In this document: one piece after another, positions 32,601-40,882 of the stretch
Layout: every line of letters starts with the position of its first letter
Position numbering within the stretch: position 1 is the stretch's first letter
Assembly (NCBI GenBank): GCA_963675625.1
Contig: OY776497.1
Location: 1,302,001-1,366,000, forward strand
Reading direction: 5' to 3'
DNA: 64,000 nucleotides
From: F22 sp963675625
GTDB taxonomy: Bacteria; Bacteroidota; Bacteroidia; Bacteroidales; Bacteroidaceae
Notes under the pieces: model-generated
The model's input: the letters and a program-made list of their open reading frames with translations, nothing else
What the model was told of the DNA's origin: nothing
Database searches by the model: none
Program-made: the position numbers and the translations under genes

Positions 32601-33077
32601 TGTTATACCCACCGCCGTTTGTTTGCCACTCTCGCCGATCAACTTATCGCAGAGAACAAACTAGATAAAGCGAAAAAAGCACTAGCTAAAGCGAAAAAAG
32701 AGATCCCTAATAGCACTGTACCTCATGACTATATAGGAGGTTCACTCAATATAGCGATAGACTACTACAAATTAGGAATGAAAGATGAGGGTGATGCCAT
32801 TATGAAAGTACTAGCCGATGATGCTAGTGAATATATCGCTTGGTATCTCAGCATGAATGACTTGCAACTAGCAGTTTCTCAACAGAACATCATGAGAAAT
32901 ATATATTTGCTAGACGAATACGTACGTCAACTTGTTACATACAAATCAGATCTAGCCAAAATATACACTCAAAAGTTTGATCAACTATACAACGGCTACC
33001 GCATCCGTCTAGGAGCTCGTCCACAAGTTCCAGAAAATGTACCCAACACACCTGCAGTTCCAAATGAAGAAAACTAA
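29652..33077 (+). CDS. DUF2723 membrane protein, predicted GT-C glycosyltransferase
   Basis: The 1141-residue protein starts with the conserved DUF2723 sequence (FWDCPEFITTAFKLEVGHPPGAPFF), followed by about 10-12 membrane segments up to residue 660 and a long C-terminal soluble part with TPR-like helices (residues about 1000-1130, AENKLDKAKKALAKAKKEIP). DUF2723 also occurs in the human protein O-mannosyltransferase TMEM260, so a GT-C fold acting on lipid-linked sugars at the periplasmic face is the reasoned guess. The Asp in FWDCPEF sits where GT-C enzymes keep a catalytic acid. Bacteroidetes glycosylate many secreted proteins, but no link to that system is proven here. Confidence 0.85.
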   Translation: MKKYQKLNNLTGWIVFAIAAFTYCMTAEPTASFWDCPEFITTAFKLEVGHPPGAPFFMLMGNFFSLFAPDTAHVAYAINIMSALMSALCILFLFWTITHLVRKMFNNDSPNLTQTITILGSGIVGALAYTWSDTFWFSAVEAEVYGSSSLFTAAVFWLILKWEDSANDPHSDRWLILIAYLTGLSIGVHLLNLLCIPAIVLVYYFKKNPEAKARGILMTLVASVVLIGAVLYGMIPGVVKVGGWFELFFVNDLSLPFNTGLIIYMILLIGITVWAMYASSRDLDKMNEKGAKAAQKQMHISFLLTIAFTGIPFIGYGLKSYVFGFIILVGLGIYLLTDLFGKLKISQRTINTTVLSVFMILVGYSSYAVIVIRSSANPPMDQNSPEDVFTLGEYLGREQYGTRPLFYGPQYSSRVQLEVEGNYCKPVAVKGHARYIRKEKDSPDEKDSYKEMPGRMDYKYAQNVFFPRMYSSAHTQYYENWMDITGTMVPYDDCGQTVQVKIPTQWENLSFFFSYQLNYMYWRYFMWNFAGRQNDIQGHGEIEHGNWITGIPFIDNVLVGDQSLAPKSLLNNKGHNVFYCLPLLLGLLGLFWQLSQKRRGQQQFWVVFMLFFMTGIAIVIYLNQTPMQPRERDYAYAGSFYAFAIWIGMGVAALAEALRDILKNKPALAAGIACVLGILVPIQMVSQTWDDHDRSVRYATRDFGQNYLMTTQDEAHPIIYTNGDNDTFPLWYNQEVENFRTDVRVCNLSYLQTDWYIDQMKRPQYKSPGLPITWDRTEYVEGANDYISVEPNLMSDVIKLYKDAKAKDKARGDGKQTALKNVQKAFGENPYELHNILKHWAKDSKSDLHVIPTDSIVLKIDKEAVKRSGMLLPEHDSIPEYMHISLKGKRSLYKSELMMLEMLANSNWERPIYIAISVGSGNMLGMENHFTQEGLAYRFTPFDTKKTGTSIDSERMYTNLMSRYKFGGISTPRVYLDENTLRMCYTHRRLFATLADQLIAENKLDKAKKALAKAKKEIPNSTVPHDYIGGSLNIAIDYYKLGMKDEGDAIMKVLADDASEYIAWYLSMNDLQLAVSQQNIMRNIYLLDEYVRQLVTYKSDLAKIYTQKFDQLYNGYRIRLGARPQVPENVPNTPAVPNEEN

Positions 33078-33126
33078 GTGCTACAGATTCGTGTGACTAT
33101 AAAGAAAAAATCAACATATATTTTAA

Positions 33127-33148
33127 GAGCCAGCAGCAATGCTGGCTC
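33127..33148. other. Perfect hairpin with GNRA tetraloop between DUF2723 and deacetylase genes
   Basis: GAGCCAGCA (33127-33135) pairs with TGCTGGCTC (33140-33148) across a GCAA loop. Only a weak T-rich stretch follows (GATAGTCTTT), so it may be a weak terminator or an RNA stability element. Confidence 0.6.
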
Positions 33149-33171
33149 GATAGTCTTTAGCTAGAACAAAA

Positions 33172-33822
33172 ATGATTATAGAACAACCGCCAAAATTTTT
33201 CCGTAAGATTTATAGTGATGCTCTCTTTCGTATGAATGCGGAAGAAAAAACAATATATCTTACTTTCGATGACGGACCTGATCCCAAAATAACTCCTTGG
33301 GTATTGGATGTTTTGGCGCGTTATAACGTAAAAGCGACTTTCTTTATGGTAGGAGATAATGTACGCAAACATCACAGTATCTACCAGCAAGTAGTCGACG
33401 CTGGGCACTATGTAGGCAACCATACATTCAATCATATAAAGGGTTTTGAGCACTCCACAAAAAGTTATATGGAGAACACAGCACTTTGCAATGAATATGT
33501 ACACTCTACAATATTTCGTCCTCCTCATGGTCATATGACTATGCGTCAATATAGGCAATTAAAGAAAAAATATCATATTATCATGTGGGATGTAGTCACA
33601 CGTGATTACAACACGAAACAACTACGTTGGCCACAAGTCCTGGCCTATGTCATGAAATACACCCGCAACGGTAGTATCATCACTTTTCATGATTCAATAA
33701 AATCATGGGCTAATCTCGAACCTGTTTTGCCCAAAGCAATAGAGTTTTTGCTTGAAGAAGGCTATACGTTTAAAACGTTAGATTTGCCACCAGTATCACA
33801 AGATTCTAATGGTATTGATTAA
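33172..33822 (+). CDS. Polysaccharide deacetylase family protein (NodB-like)
   Basis: The 216-residue carbohydrate esterase family 4 domain removes N-acetyl groups from peptidoglycan or other amino-sugar polymers. All motifs are present: TFDDGPDP (motif 1, Asp base and Asp metal ligand), GNHTFNH (motif 2, metal His), RPPHG (motif 3), and IITFHDS (motif 5). There is no signal peptide, so it may be cytoplasmic or exported another way. The stop overlaps the start of queG by 14 bases. Confidence 0.9.
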   Translation: MIIEQPPKFFRKIYSDALFRMNAEEKTIYLTFDDGPDPKITPWVLDVLARYNVKATFFMVGDNVRKHHSIYQQVVDAGHYVGNHTFNHIKGFEHSTKSYMENTALCNEYVHSTIFRPPHGHMTMRQYRQLKKKYHIIMWDVVTRDYNTKQLRWPQVLAYVMKYTRNGSIITFHDSIKSWANLEPVLPKAIEFLLEEGYTFKTLDLPPVSQDSNGID

Positions 33823-34765
33823 CGACAGGACAAGTCTCACACAACTTATTCGTGAAGAATCCCACAAACTTGGATTCCAATATGTAGGTATAGCTCCAGC
33901 AGAAGCTATACAAGATGAGTATGCGCAAAGTTTTCGCAACTGGATAGCTAATGGCCTACACGGAGAGATGAGCTATCTAGCCAATAATGTAGACAAGCGA
34001 TTAGATCCGCGTTTGCTTATGCCTAGTGCGAAAAGTATTGTCTGCTTAGCTATTAATTATTATCCAGAAGAACGCATTCAAGACGAAGAGTACCATTTAT
34101 CCTACTATGCCTATGGGCAAGATTACCATCAAGTAGTCAAAGAAAAATTACACAACCTAGTTAAACAGCTCGCACCAATTTGCCCTACACCCATTGAAGT
34201 AAAACTCTGCGTAGATACCGTGCCTATATTAGAACGTTATTGGGCACAACAAGCAGGTCTTGGGTTTATTGGTAAAAATGGCCAATTAATTATTCCAGAA
34301 GCTGGAAGCTACTTCTTTTTAGCAGAGATACTGATCAATCAAGAGCTAGAATATGACACTACGATGTCTAACCAATGTGGTGACTGTACTCTATGCATCA
34401 AACATTGTCCCACTGGCGCCTTGTTGGGAGATGGCATGATGGATGCTCGTAAATGCTTTTCGTACCTAACAATAGAATACAGAGGAGAGTCATTACCTCA
34501 GAGACTCCGTAAGGCACAAGGAAATCGTATATATGGCTGTGACACATGTGCATTGGTGTGCCCATTCAATAAACAAGCAACTAGTACAAGTGAAATCGCA
34601 TTTCATCCCCATCCAGATTTATTAAAGATGCATAAGTCAGATTGGGTCTCCCTAGATATCCCCACATATCAACGCCTATTCAAAGGGAGTGCTGTAAAAC
34701 GAGCAAAGTATTCTGGCTTGAAACGCAATATAGACCATATTTCTAATCCAAAGAATAAGAAATAA
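33809..34765 (+). CDS. queG: Epoxyqueuosine reductase
   Basis: QueG (318 residues) performs the last step of queuosine tRNA modification, reducing epoxyqueuosine with cobalamin and two 4Fe-4S clusters. The two cluster motifs are CGDCTLCIKHCPTGAL and CDTCALVCPFNK. The N-terminal domain with DTVPILERYWAQQAGLGFIGKN is characteristic. The length is shorter than E. coli QueG (379) because the C-terminal HEAT-like repeats are absent, as in many Bacteroidetes. It overlaps the deacetylase gene by 14 bases. Confidence 0.95.
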   Translation: MVLINDRTSLTQLIREESHKLGFQYVGIAPAEAIQDEYAQSFRNWIANGLHGEMSYLANNVDKRLDPRLLMPSAKSIVCLAINYYPEERIQDEEYHLSYYAYGQDYHQVVKEKLHNLVKQLAPICPTPIEVKLCVDTVPILERYWAQQAGLGFIGKNGQLIIPEAGSYFFLAEILINQELEYDTTMSNQCGDCTLCIKHCPTGALLGDGMMDARKCFSYLTIEYRGESLPQRLRKAQGNRIYGCDTCALVCPFNKQATSTSEIAFHPHPDLLKMHKSDWVSLDIPTYQRLFKGSAVKRAKYSGLKRNIDHISNPKNKK

Positions 34766-34787
34766 TTACTGCAAGAATGCATATATA

Positions 34788-34823
34788 CAAAAAGAGATCA
34801 CCACACTTGGCGATCTCTTTTTT
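34788..34823. terminator. Bidirectional terminator between queG and the sulP-type gene
   Basis: Stem GAGATC (34794-34799) pairs with GATCTC (34812-34817); it is extended by A-run and T-run on either side (34789-34793, 34818-34823), so it can end transcription of both convergent genes. Confidence 0.85.
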
Positions 34824-34859
34824 GATAAAGCTCCTTATGGAAAAGTTCTAGGAACGGAG

Positions 34860-36560
34860 CTACTTTTCAACCTCATTCGGCTCAATATATAATGTTGCTC
34901 TTTGCAACGCTTCATTAATATTTGGACAGATGTTTTTCTCATCAACCAATTCGTAGAATCCAGTCTTTTCTAGAGTCTCATGTACTCGATCGTTGACACC
35001 AGAGAAGACAACTACAATGTGTTCGCGCATACAGTTTTTGACTAGATTGGCCAAATTATGCTGACCCGTACTATCAATAAAAGGCACCTTACGCATACGA
35101 ATAATACGCACTTTAGGGTGGCGTTCTCGCTGAATCATCTGTTCCTCAAACTTATTCGCAATACCAAAGAAATAAGGTCCATCTATTTCGTAGACTTCTA
35201 CACCTTTAGGGATTACCAAATGCTCCTCGTTAGTCAATTGCATATCTGTTTCATCCATTGGATTGAGCTTGTCGGTCGATACGGAAATCTTAGTTGTATC
35301 AGAAACACGACGCATAAATAACAAGGCTGCAATCACAAGGCCAACTTCTATAGCAATAGTCAAATCGAAAATGACTGTCAAGAAGAAGGTGATCAACAAA
35401 ACAGAAACGTCAGACTTTGATCCTTTAAGCAAAGCGCGGAAAGTACGCCACTCACTCATATTATAAGCAACAATGACCAATACACCTGCCAAACAGGCCA
35501 TAGGAATATACCCTGCCAATGGCATCAAGAAAAGCAATATAAGCAACAACACAACCGCATGGATCATACCTGCAAATGGAGAACGACCTCCATTATTTAT
35601 GTTAGTCATGGTACGAGCAATAGCACCTGTTGCTGGAATTCCACCAAATAATGGGGAACAAATATTAGCTATACCTTGAGCGATCAACTCTGTATTGCTG
35701 TCATGCTTATCACCAATAACCCCATCAGCTACAGTAGCAGATAACAAAGATTCAATAGCCCCAAGCACAGCAATCGTTATCGCTACTGGGAATAACTGTT
35801 GTATTTTATCTAGCGAGAAACTAGGCATACTCAATTCAGGCATACTCGCATTGATCTGAAAACGGTCTCCAATTGTTTCAATAGTATCTACCCCCGCATA
35901 ATTCTTCAATAAAGCGACTACAATAGTCACGACCACAATAGCCACCAAAGAACCTGGCACACACTTGATCACTTTAGGAGTTAGCACAATTAAAGCTACA
36001 GAAAGCAAAGCCATTAATGTACTCCATAAATCAATGGAAGAAAAATGATGAAAATAGACAGCCCACTTCCCCAAAAAATCACCTGGCACTTTATCACCAG
36101 CAAAGTCAAGTCCAAATATGTCCCCAATCTGTGTACTAAAAATACACACAGCAATCCCACTGGTAAAACCAACGATAATAGGATATGGAATAAATTTAAT
36201 GATAGTACCTAATTGAAACAGTCCCAGCAAAATGAGCAGCACACCAGCCATCATCGTGGCTATCAACAGGCCATCAAGACCATATTTCTGTACTATGCCA
36301 TAGACAATTACGATAAAGGCACCAGTAGGTCCTCCAATCTGTAATCTAGTTCCTCCCAAAAACGAGATAATAAACCCTGCAATTACAGCAGTAATAATAC
36401 CCTTTTCTGGACTAACTCCACTTGCAATACCAAAAGCAATAGCCAATGGCAAAGCTACAATACCCACAATAAGACCTGCCATCAGGTCACTGACAAACTT
36501 ATCACGAGAATAAGTTTTCAACTCGCCCCATAATTTAGGACGAAAAATTAGATTATTCAT
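34860..36560 (-). CDS. SulP-family anion transporter with STAS domain
   Basis: The 566-residue inner-membrane protein has about 12-14 membrane segments with the SulP signatures (FVSDLMAGLIVGIVALPLAIAFGIASG near the start; GPTGAFIVIVYGIVQKYG) and a C-terminal STAS domain (about residues 440-550, VYEIDGPYFFGIANKFE, PFIDSTGQHNL). SulP proteins carry sulfate, bicarbonate or other anions; the substrate is not clear here. No carbonic anhydrase or sulfate genes are adjacent. It is a single-gene unit with a promoter-like -7 at 36601-36608. Confidence 0.93.
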   Translation of the reverse strand: MNNLIFRPKLWGELKTYSRDKFVSDLMAGLIVGIVALPLAIAFGIASGVSPEKGIITAVIAGFIISFLGGTRLQIGGPTGAFIVIVYGIVQKYGLDGLLIATMMAGVLLILLGLFQLGTIIKFIPYPIIVGFTSGIAVCIFSTQIGDIFGLDFAGDKVPGDFLGKWAVYFHHFSSIDLWSTLMALLSVALIVLTPKVIKCVPGSLVAIVVVTIVVALLKNYAGVDTIETIGDRFQINASMPELSMPSFSLDKIQQLFPVAITIAVLGAIESLLSATVADGVIGDKHDSNTELIAQGIANICSPLFGGIPATGAIARTMTNINNGGRSPFAGMIHAVVLLLILLFLMPLAGYIPMACLAGVLVIVAYNMSEWRTFRALLKGSKSDVSVLLITFFLTVIFDLTIAIEVGLVIAALLFMRRVSDTTKISVSTDKLNPMDETDMQLTNEEHLVIPKGVEVYEIDGPYFFGIANKFEEQMIQRERHPKVRIIRMRKVPFIDSTGQHNLANLVKNCMREHIVVVFSGVNDRVHETLEKTGFYELVDEKNICPNINEALQRATLYIEPNEVEK

Positions 36561-36600
36561 TAACTCTAGAATCTTCTTAAAATCACTTTGAATTTTGTGA

Positions 36601-36608
36601 CAAAAATA
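36601..36608 (-). promoter_or_regulatory. Candidate -7 element for the SulP gene
   Basis: On the minus strand TATTTTTG lies about 40 bases before the start at 36560. No good TTTG at 19-21 bases is seen. The rest of 36609-36857 is AT-rich with no feature I recognise except a weak TATCTTGC on the plus strand before lpdA. Confidence 0.4.
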
Positions 36609-36857
36609 CTAATTTTTCAGAACTCAACTGTTATATAGCATATAAAGTTATGCACAAGATAGCCCAAAAGGAAGTTTTAGCCCTTTTTCTTGTCTTATAT
36701 CAAGTAATTTTTCTGTATTTAGAGTCCAAAACATAAAATAAAAGTCAACGACAAAATCACTTAATCCACCACATTATCTAGCATATTTCAAAATAATTAC
36801 TTATCTTGCGGGTTGAACTGTCTTTTAACTACAACCTTAAGAAAATCATAAACTATT

Positions 36858-38273
36858 TTGCCTATGCGTTACGATGTAGCAATTATTGGTGGTGGCCCTG
36901 CAGGATATACAGCAGCCGAAGTCGCTGCTAAAAATGGTCTTACAGTTATTTTGTTTGAAAAAGACCAATTGGGTGGTGTATGCTTAAATGAAGGCTGCAT
37001 TCCTACAAAAACATTCTTATATAGTGCAAAACTATATGATCAAACAAAAACAGCAGCCAAATACGGGATCACTTATTCGGGCACGGCAACCCCTGAAATG
37101 CCTAAAATAGCCAAACGCAAAAAACGTGTAGTACGAAAATTAGTTTTAGGCATTAAAAATCGTCTTCAAGAAGCTGGCGTCACAATCATTTCGGGCGAAG
37201 CAACCATTATCAGCAAACATAAGATCAATTGCAATAACGAAATATACCGATGCAACAAAATGATTGCATGTACAGGTTCTTCAACAGTTATTCCTCCAAT
37301 TCCAGGTTTATCTGAAACGCCATATTGGACCCATCGTGAAGCTTTAGAGATCACAGAAATTCCAACATCCATTACCATCATTGGCGGCGGAGTTATTGGG
37401 ATGGAATTTGCTTCTTTCTTTAATAGTATTGGTTGCCAAGTCACTGTTGTAGAAATGATGAATCATATTGTACCATCAATGGACCACGCTATATCAGATA
37501 TGCTACAAGAAACATACAGCAAAAGAGGTATAGATTTCAAACTTGGTCATAAAGTGACAGAGGTAACAATGGACAATGAACTCTTTGTTATTCAAACTGA
37601 AGATCCAGATGGCACAAAAGAAACGATACGTAAAGAGAAACTGCTCGTGTGCGTCGGACGACGTCCAAATACAGAAGGTATAGGTCTTGAGAACCTTAAG
37701 CTAGACAGAGATGATCAAGGTCAAGTCATTGTAGACCAACGTATGCGTACCTCATCTTCTCACCTTTATTTATGTGGAGACGCCAACCATAAAATGATGT
37801 TGGCACATACCGCTGTACGTGAAGCCGAAATTGCAGTACGTAATATTCTAAAACACTCAGATTATATCAGCTATCCACTGATTCCACAAGTACTTTATAC
37901 AAATCCTGAGTGTGCATGCGTCGGCGCCACAGAACAAGAATTGATCCATAATAAAACCGCATACATTACCAAAGAATTACCGATGACTTACAGTGGGCGT
38001 TTCGTTGCAGAAAACGAAGGAGAGACAGGGCTATGTCGACTCTATATCTGTCCCACTACAGACAATATATTAGGCGTACACCTACTGGGCAATCCAGCTT
38101 CCGAACTCATTGTTCAGGCTTCAATGGCCATGCATATGGGACTCAAAGCACGCCATTGGCAACGCTTCGTTTTTCCACACCCTACAGTCAGTGAAATATT
38201 CAAAGAATGTCTTTCTATAAATGCATCCAGCAATAATGAAGACCCACTTATGGATGCTATCATCAATAACTAA
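36858..38273 (+). CDS. lpdA: Dihydrolipoyl dehydrogenase (E3)
   Basis: E3 (471 residues) reoxidises dihydrolipoamide of 2-oxoacid dehydrogenase or glycine cleavage complexes, using FAD and NAD. It has the N-terminal FAD fold VAIIGGGPAGYTAAEVAA, redox pair GGVCLNEGCIPTKTF, NAD fold TIIGGGVIGMEFASFF, and the C-terminal HPTVSEIFKE with the catalytic His-Glu. The start could be the ATG at 36858 or 36864. No E1 or E2 gene is adjacent. It reads into dacB with a 22-base gap. Confidence 0.94.
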   Translation: MPMRYDVAIIGGGPAGYTAAEVAAKNGLTVILFEKDQLGGVCLNEGCIPTKTFLYSAKLYDQTKTAAKYGITYSGTATPEMPKIAKRKKRVVRKLVLGIKNRLQEAGVTIISGEATIISKHKINCNNEIYRCNKMIACTGSSTVIPPIPGLSETPYWTHREALEITEIPTSITIIGGGVIGMEFASFFNSIGCQVTVVEMMNHIVPSMDHAISDMLQETYSKRGIDFKLGHKVTEVTMDNELFVIQTEDPDGTKETIRKEKLLVCVGRRPNTEGIGLENLKLDRDDQGQVIVDQRMRTSSSHLYLCGDANHKMMLAHTAVREAEIAVRNILKHSDYISYPLIPQVLYTNPECACVGATEQELIHNKTAYITKELPMTYSGRFVAENEGETGLCRLYICPTTDNILGVHLLGNPASELIVQASMAMHMGLKARHWQRFVFPHPTVSEIFKECLSINASSNNEDPLMDAIINN

Positions 38274-38295
38274 TTCTATTTTAAGCCCCTTGATC

Positions 38296-39870
38296 ATGTC
38301 TACTTTACGCAAATTGTTTCCTCTATGCTGCATACTCATATTTTCATGTAGTGCACTTCACGCCAAAATAGACAGAAAAGCTTTTAAGAACGATAGCATC
38401 ACATTAGGTAACAAATTAAATATACTCGTTCAACGACTTCCTAGATTTAGTGATGTCAACATAGCAATTTATGATTTATCCCAACATCGACCTCTATATA
38501 TACATAGAGCGATGAAAAGAGCACGTCCTGCGTCTGTGCAAAAATTAGCTACAGCCATTACAGCATTAACCTACGAAGCCGACTCGCCAGGTCAAATCCA
38601 TTTTGAAACCAGTGTATGGAAAGATGGAGAAATACGTAATGACACTTTATTTGGCAATCTCTATCTAAAAGGAGGTATGGATCCACTCCTGCAAGCTAGT
38701 TATTTAGATTCTCTTGTGAATCAACTGGACAGCTCGTTTCACGTTGTTACAGGACATTTATATGGAGATGTTTCATTGACTGATTCGTTGCACTGGAGAA
38801 GCGGTTGGATATGGGATGACAATCCAGGAACTTACCAACCCTACTTGTCACCTCTCGTCTATCAACGTGATCAAGTGACTATACTAGCAAAACCAGATAG
38901 TATATTAGGACAGCCCGCACAAATTCAGATGATTGGAGACAGCTTATTGCCTATACATCTACTGAATCAAACGCAAACTGTATCCAGACAGCAAAAAAAC
39001 AAACGCCCTTTCCGTTTGACACGCCAATGGCTACGTAATAGCAATCTACTCATAGCGCGAGGAGATGTATCAACTCTACGAGAAAGAAGCATCAATCTAT
39101 ACAACTCACAAGATTATGCCATGTGGAGTTTTAAAGAAAGATTATATCACAAAGGAATACATATCATGAAAAATGGCACACCTCATGACACACCATATTA
39201 CTTAGTAGCCCAACTACCAGAAGTCATATACAAACCATTGCCAGATACTATTTCCACACACAAAATAGCCTCTATACAGACAGAATTGATTACTGTACTC
39301 AAAGAGATGCTTAAAGAAAGCGACAACCTATATGCTGAGTCAGTGCTTACTCAAATAGGACGAGCAGTGAGAGATCGGCACTATGCAGAAGCAGAGACTA
39401 ATGACAGTATAAGCTCACTTCCTTCAGTACGTGCTGCTGATGGGATTGCAGGAATTACACATTTAATGGATTCACTTCATATTTCTCCAGATCAATATGA
39501 GCTATATGATGGTAGCGGTTTATCCATTTACAACCGCATCTCTCCTATGGCCATATGCCAACTACTAGAGTATGCTTATGAAAATAGCAAGATATTTCAC
39601 CCATTATACAAATCATTACCTATCTCAGGTATAGATGGTACACTCAAGTACCGTATGGCACACAAACAATCGACAGCTTTCAAACATGTTGTTGCAAAAA
39701 CAGGTACCGTTACAGGTTCCAGCTGTTTGGCAGGCTATATCTCAACAAAAAGAGGGAAAACGCTAGCTTTCGTTATTATGAATGAAAATATGCTGAAAGC
39801 GCGCGATGCTCGAAAATGGCAAGACAAAGTGTGCGAGCTTTTGGTGACTTTTCCTTATCTTTGCCGCTAG
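38296..39870 (+). CDS. dacB: D-alanyl-D-alanine carboxypeptidase/endopeptidase PBP4
   Basis: This low-molecular-weight penicillin-binding protein (524 residues) trims and opens peptidoglycan cross-links in the periplasm. An upstream in-frame start at 38221 would overlap lpdA; the ATG at 38296 gives a signal peptide (LFPLCCILIFSCSALHA) and is preferred. The active-site motifs are S-x-x-K in RPASVQKLATA near residue 80, S-x-N in SDNLYAE and K-T-G in KTGTVTGSS. A terminator hairpin follows immediately. Confidence 0.93.
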   Translation: MSTLRKLFPLCCILIFSCSALHAKIDRKAFKNDSITLGNKLNILVQRLPRFSDVNIAIYDLSQHRPLYIHRAMKRARPASVQKLATAITALTYEADSPGQIHFETSVWKDGEIRNDTLFGNLYLKGGMDPLLQASYLDSLVNQLDSSFHVVTGHLYGDVSLTDSLHWRSGWIWDDNPGTYQPYLSPLVYQRDQVTILAKPDSILGQPAQIQMIGDSLLPIHLLNQTQTVSRQQKNKRPFRLTRQWLRNSNLLIARGDVSTLRERSINLYNSQDYAMWSFKERLYHKGIHIMKNGTPHDTPYYLVAQLPEVIYKPLPDTISTHKIASIQTELITVLKEMLKESDNLYAESVLTQIGRAVRDRHYAEAETNDSISSLPSVRAADGIAGITHLMDSLHISPDQYELYDGSGLSIYNRISPMAICQLLEYAYENSKIFHPLYKSLPISGIDGTLKYRMAHKQSTAFKHVVAKTGTVTGSSCLAGYISTKRGKTLAFVIMNENMLKARDARKWQDKVCELLVTFPYLCR

Positions 39871-39873
39871 AAA

Positions 39874-39903
39874 AAAAATAAGACATTTATCCGTCTTATT
39901 TTT
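39874..39903 (+). terminator. Terminator after dacB
   Basis: A stem of 11 pairs (39874-39884 with 39893-39903), loop of eight bases, ends in a T-run. It lies directly after the dacB stop codon and before corA. Confidence 0.8.
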
Positions 39904-39952
39904 GCTGATTGTGAGAGAAAAAGTAGTACTAATCCCTAAAGATGACTCGGTT

Positions 39953-40882
39953 ATGCAAACAAGCTGGAACATACAAGGAGAATTAAAGCAACAGGATAAT
40001 TACGATTCCAAATGCTGGTTAGAAGTCACGTGCCCAACCGAAGAAGAGACCAACTACTTAGTTGATGAATTGGGAGTACCCAACTATTTTGTACAGGATA
40101 TTCAAGATATTGATGAGCGTGCCCGTATCGAACACGAAGAAGGTTGGACGCTTATCATCTTACGTATTCCGTACATGAAATCAGCAACATCTCGTTCTCC
40201 ATTTATTACCGTGCCATTAGGTGTAGCCTTTCGTAAAGACACTTTTATCACGATTTGTTATCATGATACCCACATGATGAGTGATTTTACTCATCACCAC
40301 AAACGTAAGAATCATCGGTTTATAGATGCAGTGGATATTGTGTTTCACCTATTCCTCTCTTCTTGTGTGTGGTATTTGAAGAAACTAAAAGTAATCAAGT
40401 TACGTATAGATAAAGCCAAACGAGAATTTGAAGCCAAGGAAATAGATAATAAAGACTTGGTCGCTCTATCTAGACTACAAGATAGCTTAATCTTTTTTGC
40501 CACATCTATACAAGGCAACGAAAGTCTACTGACCAAACTAAAGTTTAAACTCCCCATAGATGCACTAGATGCCGAATTGATCGAAGACGTAACCATTGAG
40601 TTGAACCAAGCCCGTGTGTCCGCAGATATCTATAGTAATATCTTAGAGACAACACTAGATATCTACGCATCGATCATTTCCAACAACATGAATAGTGTGA
40701 TGAAGATGTTGACATCTTTCTCTATCATCATGATGTTCCCTACACTAATAGCTAGTATATATGGTATGAACCTTATGAATGGCATGGAACAGTGGACCTG
40801 GGGAATGCCCATCACATTGCTTCTAAGTGTGGCAATCACAGTCACCTTCTGGGTTTACTTTAAAAAGAAAAACTGGATTTGA
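39953..40882 (+). CDS. corA: CorA-family magnesium/cobalt transporter
   Basis: The 309-residue protein has the CorA layout: a large cytoplasmic domain, long helix, two C-terminal membrane segments and the signature YGMN in ASIYGMNLMNG. The frame opens with TTG at 39902, but that overlaps the dacB terminator; the ATG at 39953 (MQTSWNIQGE) is the better start. The C-terminal end is KKKNW and overlaps the convergent hemG gene by 23 bases. Confidence 0.92.
   Translation: MQTSWNIQGELKQQDNYDSKCWLEVTCPTEEETNYLVDELGVPNYFVQDIQDIDERARIEHEEGWTLIILRIPYMKSATSRSPFITVPLGVAFRKDTFITICYHDTHMMSDFTHHHKRKNHRFIDAVDIVFHLFLSSCVWYLKKLKVIKLRIDKAKREFEAKEIDNKDLVALSRLQDSLIFFATSIQGNESLLTKLKFKLPIDALDAELIEDVTIELNQARVSADIYSNILETTLDIYASIISNNMNSVMKMLTSFSIIMMFPTLIASIYGMNLMNGMEQWTWGMPITLLLSVAITVTFWVYFKKKNWI

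Noticed and set aside
39902..39952. TTG start of corA
   Set aside because: It falls in the dacB terminator stem; the ATG at 39953 is better.
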